Shown in pieces: positions 1 through 7,025 of a DNA stretch of 9,564 bases (its first letter is position 1; every line of letters begins with the position of its first letter). Origin of the DNA: Verrucomicrobiota bacterium (GTDB lineage Bacteria > Verrucomicrobiota > Verrucomicrobiia > Limisphaerales > AV2); assembly GCA_003218935.1 (NCBI GenBank), contig QHPA01000101.1:1-9564 (forward strand), written 5' to 3'. The position numbers and the translations under genes are program-made. The notes beneath the pieces were generated by a model. The model saw nothing but the letters and a program-made list of their open reading frames with translations. It ran no database searches and was not told the origin of the DNA.

Positions 1-1
1 C

Positions 2-2338
2 CACTGTGTGAACCTGTTGCCCTTGCGCAGCCGTTTTGATGCCCGTCGAAAATTCGGCGAGTATCTCTCCGCTCTCCGGCAAACAGTTCTCGACGCGTTC
101 GAGCGTCATCAATATCCGTTCGGCAGTCTGATCCGCAAACTGAACCTGCCGCGCAACCCCAACCGCGTGCCGCTGGCGAACGTGACGTTCAACGTGGGCC
201 GGCTGCGGGGCAGGCTGAACTTCGAGCGGCTTGCCGTTGAAGTCGCCCGCAACCCCAAACGCTTCGTCAATTTCGACATCAATTTCAACGCGACCGAGAC
301 GGATGAGGATCTTTCGCTCGACTGCTATTACAGCACGGAACTGTTCGACGACGCGACCATCACAAGGCTGCTGGAGCAGTTTGAAATGCTGCTGGAAAAA
401 GCAATCAACAACGCCGAACAACGGTTGTTTGAATTGCCGCTGCTGAGCGAGGCCGAACGGCGCCAATTGCTGGTGGAATGGAACCGTAACACCGCCGAGT
501 ATCCCCGCGATGCCAGCGTCCGCGAATTGTTCCAGGCCCAGGTTGAGCGCACACCTCAAGCCGTCGCGCTGATTTGTGGAGCAGAGCGACTCACCTACGA
601 TGAGCTGAACCGTCGGGCCGATCAGTCGGCGAACCGGTTGCGCGAACTGGGCGTGGGTCCGGAAACACTCGTGGGTGTTTGCCTCGATCGGTCGCCGGCG
701 TTGGTCGTCGGGTTGCTGGCCATTCTCAAGGCCGGCGGCGCGTATGTGCCGTTGGACCCGGCTTATCCGCAGGAACGGCTGGCTTTCATCCTGGAGGACA
801 CCCGCGCGCCCGTGCTGCTGACGCAAAAGTCGTTTCGCGACAATTTCAAATTTCAGAATTCAAATCTCAGACTGGTCTGCCTCGACGCGGAGGACGAAGT
901 CCATCCGCACTGTTCATTCCGCGCTCCGTGCTCAGGCCTCTCGCCGGACAATCTGGCCTACGTCATCTACACCTCCGGCTCCACAGGCAAACCGAAAGGC
1001 GTCGCCATCGAACACCGCAGCACAGTCGCCTTCATCCATTGGGCGAAAAGTATCTTCACGCGGGAGGAATTGGCGGGCGTGCTTGCGTCCACGTCGATCT
1101 GCTTCGATTTGTCGGTGTTCGAGTTGTTTGTTCCGTTGAGCTGTGGCGGGACGGTGATCCTGGCTGACAACGCCCTGCAGTTGCCCGGCTTGCCCGCGCG
1201 CCGCGAAGTGACTTTGATTAACACCGTTCCGTCGGCCATCGCCGAGTTGTTGAGGATGGGCGGCGTGCCCGAGTCGGTCCGCACCGTCAATCTGGCGGGC
1301 GAACCACTCTCAACCAGGATGGTCCAACAGCTTTACAATCTGGGGACGATTCAAAAGGTCTATGACCTCTATGGTCCATCGGAGGACACCACTTACTCGA
1401 CGTTTGCCCTGCGAAGTCCAAATGGACCGGCAACGATTGGCCGACCGATCGCCAACACGCAGGTTTACATTTTAGACAAGCACTTGCAGCCGATGCCAGT
1501 TGGTGTGCCGGGCGAGGTGTGCATCAGCGGCGATGGGTTGGCCCGGGGTTATTTGAATCGCCCCGAACTGACCACCGAAAAGTTCATTCTCAATCCTTTC
1601 AGTGACCGCTCCGGCGCGCGTCTCTACAAGACCGGCGACCTGGCGCGTTATCTGCCCGACGGCAATCTCGAGTTCCTGGGACGCCTGGACCACCAAGTCA
1701 AAATCCGCGGCTACCGAATTGAACTCGGTGAAATCGAAGCCGTACTGGGCCGGCACCCCGCCGTGGGCGAGACCGTGGTGGTCGCCCGGCAGGACACCCC
1801 GGGCGAGAAGCGTCTCGTGGCGTATGTCGTGGCGAAGCCGGACACCACGCTCAAGACGAACGAAGTGCGCGACTTTCTGAAGACGAAATTGCCTGATTAC
1901 ATGATGGTATCCGCTTTCGTGCTCCTCGACAGGCTGCCCTTGACGCCGAACGGCAAAGTGGACCGACGCGCGTTGCCTGCGCCGGACCAAAATCGGCCGG
2001 ACTTGGAAGAGGCTTACACCGCTCCGCGCACCACGACCGAGGAAGCCCTGGTGGAAATCTGGAATGAGGTGCTCGGTCTGACCAAAGTTGGCATTCACGA
2101 CAATTTTTTCGAGTTGGGCGGCCACTCGTTGCTGGTCACGCAAGTGCTCACCCGCGTGCGGGAGGCTTTCCGCGTTGAGCTGTCGTTCCGCCGCTTCTTT
2201 GAAGCGCCAGCGATCACGGAACTGGCGGCCGCGATTGAAGACCTGCTCGTCCGGGAAATCAGGGAGTTGTCCGATGAGGAAGCCGAGCGCCTGGCTGGGG
2301 CCGGAGACTCAGAATTATTAGCGAGCCAGCGATCATGA
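2..2338 (+). CDS. NRPS, 5'-truncated by window edge: (C)-A-PCP module, predicted alanine-like substrate
   Basis: This is the C-terminal part of a nonribosomal peptide synthetase. The frame is open to the window edge: codons from base 2 read HCVNLLPLRSR, a conserved C-domain stretch. The GTG at 8 is therefore not a start (residues below are numbered from that codon). Domain order is: end of a C domain (to about residue 150); A domain (about 165-655) with LTYDEL, YTSGSTGKPKG (321-331), YGPSED (455-460), YKTGD (540-544), KIRGYRIELGEIE and NGKVDR (Lys650); PCP (about 672-745) with DNFFELGGHSLL, where Ser707 is the phosphopantetheine site. Aligning by eye to GrsA gives pocket residues D367, L368, F371, N405, N428, A430, L454, T462, Y463, K650, i.e. 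DLFNNALTYK, which I recall as an alanine-type code. There is no epimerase or TE, so the chain passes to the next protein. Oddities: repeat-like DNA at 842-933 between motifs A2 and A3, and A9 reading YMMVSAF instead of the usual YMxPSAF. NRPS identity is near certain; the substrate is moderate. Confidence 0.96.
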   Translation, partial: HCVNLLPLRSRFDARRKFGEYLSALRQTVLDAFERHQYPFGSLIRKLNLPRNPNRVPLANVTFNVGRLRGRLNFERLAVEVARNPKRFVNFDINFNATETDEDLSLDCYYSTELFDDATITRLLEQFEMLLEKAINNAEQRLFELPLLSEAERRQLLVEWNRNTAEYPRDASVRELFQAQVERTPQAVALICGAERLTYDELNRRADQSANRLRELGVGPETLVGVCLDRSPALVVGLLAILKAGGAYVPLDPAYPQERLAFILEDTRAPVLLTQKSFRDNFKFQNSNLRLVCLDAEDEVHPHCSFRAPCSGLSPDNLAYVIYTSGSTGKPKGVAIEHRSTVAFIHWAKSIFTREELAGVLASTSICFDLSVFELFVPLSCGGTVILADNALQLPGLPARREVTLINTVPSAIAELLRMGGVPESVRTVNLAGEPLSTRMVQQLYNLGTIQKVYDLYGPSEDTTYSTFALRSPNGPATIGRPIANTQVYILDKHLQPMPVGVPGEVCISGDGLARGYLNRPELTTEKFILNPFSDRSGARLYKTGDLARYLPDGNLEFLGRLDHQVKIRGYRIELGEIEAVLGRHPAVGETVVVARQDTPGEKRLVAYVVAKPDTTLKTNEVRDFLKTKLPDYMMVSAFVLLDRLPLTPNGKVDRRALPAPDQNRPDLEEAYTAPRTTTEEALVEIWNEVLGLTKVGIHDNFFELGGHSLLVTQVLTRVREAFRVELSFRRFFEAPAITELAAAIEDLLVREIRELSDEEAERLAGAGDSELLASQRS
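842..871 (+). repeat. AT-rich degenerate short tandem repeat inside the first A domain
   Basis: Thirty bases that can be divided as AATTTCA, AATTTCAG, AATTCA, AATCTCAG (plus a final A): a degenerate 6-8 base unit. Seven of 30 bases are G or C, against about 60% around it. It encodes NFKFQNSNLR in the variable loop between A-domain motifs A2 and A3, a place that tolerates insertions. It looks like an intergenic-type repeat captured in frame, although chance composition cannot be excluded. Confidence 0.5.
906..933 (+). repeat. Seven-base degenerate tandem repeat inside the first A domain
   Basis: The stretch divides into CGCACTG, TTCATTC, CGCGCTC, CGTGCTC, four units of 7 bases with a shared pyrimidine pattern. 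It encodes HCSFRAPCS in the same A2-A3 loop, 34 bases after the AT-rich repeat. I recall CGCATTC/CGCACTC heptamer arrays between genes of some Verrucomicrobiota, which would be translated as FRIPHSA-like peptides; this resembles a short decayed one. The link to that family is from memory. Confidence 0.4.
2335..2338 (+). promoter_or_regulatory. ATGA stop/start overlap between the two NRPS genes
   Basis: The ATG of the terminal NRPS shares bases with the TGA of the upstream NRPS. No strong Shine-Dalgarno precedes it (the closest is GCGAG at 2323-2327). This points to translation by re-initiation, giving near equal amounts of the two proteins that must dock. Confidence 0.75.
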
Positions 2339-5300
2339 CAGTCCGAAACGAATTGCCTTTGTCGAGGCGGGAGTTATCCGATTCCCAGAAGGCGTTGTTG
2401 GAAAAACGCCTCCAAGGTGCGCTCAACGCCGCCGCGAAGCGGTGCGAGCGACCGGCAATTCCACACCGCGCGCAAGGGGAAAACCTTCCGCTTTCCTACG
2501 CCCAACAGCGGCTCTGGTTTCTCGACCGCCTGGAGCCGGGTAGTTCGGTCTATAACCTTTGCCAGGCCGTGAGGTTGACGGGCGCGCTCAACCTCACCGC
2601 GCTGGAACGGAGCCTCAACGAAATCATCCGGCGCCACGAAGTCCTGCGTGCGAACTTTATCGCCAGCGACGGGAATCCGGTACAGACGATTGGCGGGAAT
2701 CGGACACTGAAGTTGCAAGTGACCGATCTGAGCCGGGTGCCCGGCGGGCGGCGCGAGGAGGAATTGAGGCTGGCGCTTGAAGCAGAAGCTCGAAAACCAT
2801 TCGACTTGTCGGCCAATTTGCTGCTGCGCGCGTTGTTGATCCAACTCGAAGCCAACGAACACGTGCTGCAGATAACCATGCACCACATCGTGTCTGATGG
2901 CTGGTCGATCGGCGTTCTCTTCCGCGAACTGGCCGCCCTTTACGACTCTTTCCGCTCCGGAACGCCGCCGGCGCTGCCTGAGCTGCCCATCCAATACACC
3001 GACTATGCGCTCTGGGAACGGGACTCGCTCAGGGGTGCGGCGTTGGAACGCCAACTGGCTTACTGGAGAAAACAATTGAGTGGCACCCTTCCGATCCTCG
3101 ATTTGCCGACGGACCGGCCGCGTCCAGCGGTACAAAGCTTGCGCGGCGCGACCGAAACGCTTCAGCTTCCACCGGCGTTGACCCAGGCGCTCAAAAACTT
3201 ATCCCGTCAGGAGGGCGTCACCTTTTTCATGACTCTGCTGGCGGCCCTCCAGACGCTTCTGCACCGTTACACCCGCCAGGAAGACATCCTGGTCGGCTCT
3301 GTGGTCGCAGGCCGAAACCAGTTGGATCTGGAGAATCTGATTGGTTTCTTCGTCAACACGCTGGTTTTCCGCGGTGACCTGGCAGGCAACCCGACGTTTC
3401 GCGGATTGCTTCGGCGTGTGCGCGAAGACGCGCTCAGCGCATTTGCTCATCAGGATTTGCCGTTCGAGAAACTGGTGCAGGAACTGCAGCCGGAACGAAC
3501 CCTCAGCCGCAATCCCCTTTTCCAGGTCATGTTCGTGTTGCAGAACGCGCCGATGGCACCGGGGCAATTGCCGGAGCTGCAACTCCAGCCGATCGACGTG
3601 GACTGCGGCACTGCCAAGTTCGATTTGACCCTCTCCCTGATGGAAACACCCCAAGGGCTCCGCGCGGCGTTGGAATACAACCTCGACTTGTTTGAGCGCG
3701 AGACCATCGCCCGGATGCTCGGCCATTTTCAGACTTTGTTGGAAGCCATTGCCGCCGATCCTGGTCAACCGCTTTCCAACCTGCCGCTGCTGAAGATGGC
3801 CGAGCGACGCCAACTCCTGCTCGAATGGAACAACACCAGCACGGATTATCCAAGGAACAAAACGATTCCACAACTTTTCGAAGAACAGGTGGCCCGGACC
3901 CCGGACGCGGTCGCGGTGGAGTTCACCAACCGTCAGTGGACCTATCGTGAACTCGACGCGCGCGCCAATCAACTGGCGAACTTCCTGCGCGAACATGGCG
4001 TGGGGCCGGATGTCCTGGTCGGCATCTGCATGGAACGGTCGTTGGAGATGGTCGTCGCATTGGTCGGAATTTTGAAGGCCGGCGGCGCGTACGTGTCGCT
4101 CGACCCGACTTATCCAAAGGAGCGTCTGGCGTTCATGCTGGAGGATACTCGAACACCGGTGCTCTTGACGCAGGAACGATTGCGCACGGCCATGAACGAG
4201 TTGGTTGGCGCAGCCCGATCGGGAACAACCTGGCGCATTCCTCTGGTGGTCTGCCCGGAAAGCGACCGGGAAAGCGTCGCCCAGAGCACTACTGGCCCGT
4301 CACCAGGAGTAAGGCCGGACAACCTGGCCTATGTGAGCTACACTTCCGGCTCCACCGGCAGGCCCAAAGGTGTTTGTGTGACACATCGCGGCGTGGTGCG
4401 ATTGGTCAAGGGAACCGATTTCGCCCGCTTCGATGCCGGCGACGTGTTTCTCCAATTCGCGCCGGTGGCGTTTGACGCCTCGACGCTGGAAATCTGGGGG
4501 CCGCTGTTGAACGGGGGGCGGCTCGTGGTTTTTCCGCCGGGTGCGCCGTCGCTCACCGAGTTGGGTGAAGTGATTCAAAAGCATAAAATCACCACGCTCT
4601 GGCTGACGGCCGGCTTGTTCCATCAGATCGTCGAAGAACAGCTCGATTGCCTCAAAGGGGTGCGCCAACTTCTGGCTGGTGGCGATGTCCTGTCCGTGCC
4701 CCATGTCGCGCGCGCGCTGGAGAAGCTCGGCCGGACGCACTTGATTAATGGTTACGGTCCGACGGAGAACACCACCTTCACCTGCTGCCATCGCATCTCC
4801 CCGCCACTGCCAGAGGACCGCTCAATTCCAATTGGTCGGCCCGTTGCCAACACTCAGGTTTACGTCCTCGACCGGCATTTGCAGCCGGTGCCGATCGGCG
4901 TTCCGGGCGAGTTATACGTCGGCGGCGATGGCCTGGCACGGAATTATCTGAATCGCCCCGAGCTGACAGCGGAAAAATTTGTTCCGCATCCGTTCACCAA
5001 CGAACCCGGGGCCTGTCTCTATCGCACGGGGGACCGAACCCGCTGGTTGGCCGACGGCAGCATCGAATTCCTGGGACGCATGGATCGACAGGTAAAAATC
5101 CATGGCTTCCGCATCGAGTTGGAAGCCGTCGAAACCGTGCTGAGTCAGCATCCGGCGGTGAAGGAGGCTTTGGCCGTCGCTCAAGGAGACCGGCCGGGGG
5201 AGAAACGGCTGGTCGCTTACGTGGTCGCCACGCAACAACCGGCGCCAGCGCCAGGGGAACTGCGCCACTTTCTCCGGCAGAAACTGCCGGATTACATGGT

Positions 5301-6540
5301 GCCGTCCGCGTTTGTGTTTCTGGGCGCATTCCCGCTCAACGCCAACGGCAAGGTCGATCGCCAGGCCTTGCCCGACCCGGATTCATCGCGAACGGCGCCG
5401 GAACTTGATTTTACCGCCCCACGCGATGAAGTGGAAGCGGAGTTGGCCGCCCTGTGGGAAAAGGTGCTGGGAGTCCACCCGATCGGCATCCGCGACAACT
5501 TTTTCGAGTTGGGTGGACATTCGATGTTGGGGGTGCGGCTGTTTGCGCAAATGGAGAAACATTTCGGCAAAAAACTTCCGCTCGCCTCTCTGTTCCAGGC
5601 GCCGACAGTTGAGCAACTGGCCGCTCTGCTCCGTGAAAAGAAGGTCCTCGGTTCCTGTTCGTCGCTGGTGTCGATTCAACCCAAAGGAATCAAGCCGCCC
5701 ATTTTCTTCGTGCACGGCGCGGGCGGCGGCAACCTCTGGACCTACGCGAATCTCGCACCCCATTTGGGCCCCAGCCAGCCGGTGTATGGCCTGGAGTCGC
5801 GCGGCATGAGGGGACTGGCGGAGTTTACTCGCATCGAAGACATGGCGGCGCATTACATCGAGGAAATCCGCACCGTGCAGCCGCGCGGCCCTTATTATCT
5901 GGGTGGCTATTGCCTGGGCGGCAACGTGGCGTATGAAATCGCGCGGCAACTTCACGAGCAAGGTGAGCCAGTCGCTCTGCTGGCGCTGCTGGAAAGCACA
6001 CCCGCGAACACCAGTTACGAACGCGTTCCTTGGTGGCGTCCGCGCTTCCTTTTCGACTTCACAATCAACGCGGTTCATTGGCTGAACAGTTTCGCGGATC
6101 TGGACCCAGCCGAGCGCCGGAGCTTTGTGCGCCGTAAATTCAGGGCCCTGATGAAAAAGTTGCGGCAGCGGTTCAGCCGCAACAACGCCGGTCCGGCGAC
6201 GATTGACCTGGAAGAGGTAATCGACGTGTCTCAATTTCCGGAAATCGAGCTCAAGCTCTGGGAAGCCCACATGCGGGCCATTCGGGACTACGTGCCGAAG
6301 CCGTATCCCGGCCGGGTCACGCTTTTCCGCACGCGCGGCCAGCCCTTCCTCTGTTCGTTCGACGCGCAGTATGGCTGGGGCGAACTGGCGGCCGGCGGCG
6401 TTGAAGTGATCCTGATCCCCGGTTCGCACGAAAAGATTTTTGTCGAACCGCATGCGCGGATGCTGGCAACGAAACTGAGCGCCTGCCTCAACGAAGCGCA
6501 AGCGAGAACGAAAAATGAATTTGGACCAGGCTCCCTATGA
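2335..6540 (+). CDS. Terminal NRPS: C-A-PCP-TE, predicted valine-like substrate, Cys-type thioesterase
   Basis: Complete 1401-residue termination module. Residues 1-48 are a short charged, probably helical leader before the C domain (about 50-480), which has LSYAQQRLWF and the catalytic HHIVSDGW (183-190, His184). The A domain (about 505-1012) has YTSGSTGRPKG, YGPTENTT, YRTGD and NGKVDR (Lys1006). Pocket residues D714, A715, L718, W756, L780, G782, G806, T814, F815, K1006 spell DALWLGGTFK, close to the known valine code DAFWIGGTFK. The PCP has DNFFELGGHSML with Ser1063. The TE (about 1120-1385) has an FFVHGAGG oxyanion-type motif, nucleophile elbow GYCLGG with Cys1193, and His1365 in PGSHEKIF. 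Glu1220 sits at the end of the strand where Asp is usual. The A8 motif reads KIHGFRIEL rather than KIRG. The start ATG overlaps the previous stop (ATGA), arguing for translational coupling and correct module order. The TE should hydrolyse or cyclise the final peptidyl chain. Family assignment is near certain; product and release mode are inference. Confidence 0.97.
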   Translation: MTVRNELPLSRRELSDSQKALLEKRLQGALNAAAKRCERPAIPHRAQGENLPLSYAQQRLWFLDRLEPGSSVYNLCQAVRLTGALNLTALERSLNEIIRRHEVLRANFIASDGNPVQTIGGNRTLKLQVTDLSRVPGGRREEELRLALEAEARKPFDLSANLLLRALLIQLEANEHVLQITMHHIVSDGWSIGVLFRELAALYDSFRSGTPPALPELPIQYTDYALWERDSLRGAALERQLAYWRKQLSGTLPILDLPTDRPRPAVQSLRGATETLQLPPALTQALKNLSRQEGVTFFMTLLAALQTLLHRYTRQEDILVGSVVAGRNQLDLENLIGFFVNTLVFRGDLAGNPTFRGLLRRVREDALSAFAHQDLPFEKLVQELQPERTLSRNPLFQVMFVLQNAPMAPGQLPELQLQPIDVDCGTAKFDLTLSLMETPQGLRAALEYNLDLFERETIARMLGHFQTLLEAIAADPGQPLSNLPLLKMAERRQLLLEWNNTSTDYPRNKTIPQLFEEQVARTPDAVAVEFTNRQWTYRELDARANQLANFLREHGVGPDVLVGICMERSLEMVVALVGILKAGGAYVSLDPTYPKERLAFMLEDTRTPVLLTQERLRTAMNELVGAARSGTTWRIPLVVCPESDRESVAQSTTGPSPGVRPDNLAYVSYTSGSTGRPKGVCVTHRGVVRLVKGTDFARFDAGDVFLQFAPVAFDASTLEIWGPLLNGGRLVVFPPGAPSLTELGEVIQKHKITTLWLTAGLFHQIVEEQLDCLKGVRQLLAGGDVLSVPHVARALEKLGRTHLINGYGPTENTTFTCCHRISPPLPEDRSIPIGRPVANTQVYVLDRHLQPVPIGVPGELYVGGDGLARNYLNRPELTAEKFVPHPFTNEPGACLYRTGDRTRWLADGSIEFLGRMDRQVKIHGFRIELEAVETVLSQHPAVKEALAVAQGDRPGEKRLVAYVVATQQPAPAPGELRHFLRQKLPDYMVPSAFVFLGAFPLNANGKVDRQALPDPDSSRTAPELDFTAPRDEVEAELAALWEKVLGVHPIGIRDNFFELGGHSMLGVRLFAQMEKHFGKKLPLASLFQAPTVEQLAALLREKKVLGSCSSLVSIQPKGIKPPIFFVHGAGGGNLWTYANLAPHLGPSQPVYGLESRGMRGLAEFTRIEDMAAHYIEEIRTVQPRGPYYLGGYCLGGNVAYEIARQLHEQGEPVALLALLESTPANTSYERVPWWRPRFLFDFTINAVHWLNSFADLDPAERRSFVRRKFRALMKKLRQRFSRNNAGPATIDLEEVIDVSQFPEIELKLWEAHMRAIRDYVPKPYPGRVTLFRTRGQPFLCSFDAQYGWGELAAGGVEVILIPGSHEKIFVEPHARMLATKLSACLNEAQARTKNEFGPGSL
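6537..6540 (+). promoter_or_regulatory. ATGA stop/start overlap between NRPS and exporter
   Basis: The same four-base overlap couples the exporter fragment to the terminal NRPS and places the exporter in the same transcript. It fixes the exporter start at 6537. Confidence 0.7.
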
Positions 6541-7025
6541 ACCTGCTCAAATTCCTTCTGAAAAAGTGCCGGAGCCTGGTGGTGGTGACCGGGCTCATCG
6601 CACTGTTCAGCGGCGCTTGCAACGCCGGCCTGATTGCGCTGGTCAACCTGTCCATCAACGATCCCGACGGTACGACGGCCGCGCTGGTGGCAAGCTTTGC
6701 GGCGCTGGCGCTGGGCAAAATTTTCACCGGCTTCATTTCCCAGGTCTGGCTGATCCGGTTTTCGCAACAGGCGATTGCTGACATCCGGCGGGAACTGGTC
6801 CGCAAAATTCTCGCCGTGCCTCTGCGCCAACTGGAGGAGATCGGCGGGTCGCGACTCATGGTGGCGCTGACCGATGACATCAACAGCATCACCGCCGCGT
6901 TTTTCGCCTTCCCCACGCTCTCGGTGAACATCGCCATTCTGCTCGGCGGCTCGATTTATCTGGGCTGGCTTTCGCTTGCTGATCACGAGCGGATTTCGTT
7001 CACTTCATCTGGCCCGCGAAGCTGA
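6537..7025 (+). CDS. Cyclic-peptide ABC exporter (SyrD/PvdE-like), N-terminal fragment
   Basis: First part of an inner-membrane ABC exporter of the cyclic-peptide transporter family (SyrD, PvdE type), which normally fuses a six-helix membrane domain to one ATPase domain in about 550 residues. The ATG overlaps the upstream NRPS stop (ATGA), so it is the next gene of the operon. Residues 1-146 look like the family: hydrophobic segments near 13-40, 46-75 and 121-146, with a cytoplasmic RRELVRKILAVPLRQLE helix and LTDDINSI between them. After YLGWLS (residue 146) the frame gives 16 residues (LADHERISFTSSGPRS) that resemble nothing in the family and are not hydrophobic, then stops. The family-like sequence resumes one frame over at about 6970. 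This is therefore best read as the front of a disrupted gene, not a separate protein. Alone it lacks an ATPase and half of the membrane domain. Confidence 0.8.
   Translation: MNLLKFLLKKCRSLVVVTGLIALFSGACNAGLIALVNLSINDPDGTTAALVASFAALALGKIFTGFISQVWLIRFSQQAIADIRRELVRKILAVPLRQLEEIGGSRLMVALTDDINSITAAFFAFPTLSVNIAILLGGSIYLGWLSLADHERISFTSSGPRS
6960..6996 (+). other. Frame break in the ABC exporter, apparent small deletion
   Basis: Frame 1 carries family-like sequence up to LGWLS, ending at 6974; the other frame carries it from FRLLITSGFRSLHL, starting at 6970. The two overlap by only a few bases around GGCTTTCGCTTG. From memory of SyrD/PvdE-type proteins, the residues between these points form most of the fourth membrane helix, roughly 15-25 residues. 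None of that is present. The phase change requires loss of 3n+2 bases (or gain of 3n+1), so a deletion of about 50-70 bases fits. No slippery heptamer is visible. The sequence directly shows the frame change; the size of the loss is inferred from the family. Confidence 0.7.

Noticed and set aside
8..10. GTG at base 8 as the start of the first NRPS
   Set aside because: The upstream codons (His-Cys) belong to the conserved C-domain stretch HCVNLLPLR, so the gene continues beyond the window.
728..744. 17-base exact match to 4075-4091 as a mobile repeat
   Set aside because: Both copies encode the conserved A-domain segment KAGGAY; the match is shared coding ancestry, not a mobile element.
679..1167. 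Plus-strand open frame of 162 codons inside the first A domain
   Set aside because: It overlaps the core of an A domain with conserved motifs in the main frame; its own product is Arg-rich and unlike any protein.
2374..3996. Two further minus-strand open frames (253 and 265 codons)
   Set aside because: Antisense shadows of the C domain and the start of the second A domain; no family motif and no start signals.
5383..6501. Long open frame (372 codons) on the minus strand
   Set aside because: It lies wholly opposite the PCP-TE part of the NRPS, whose frame is certain. The translation has no recognisable motif and is rich in Arg/His/Gln, as expected for antisense of a GC-rich gene.
6960..6996. 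Programmed ribosomal frameshift in the exporter
   Set aside because: No slippery sequence or downstream stem is visible, and a shift would still leave most of a membrane helix missing.
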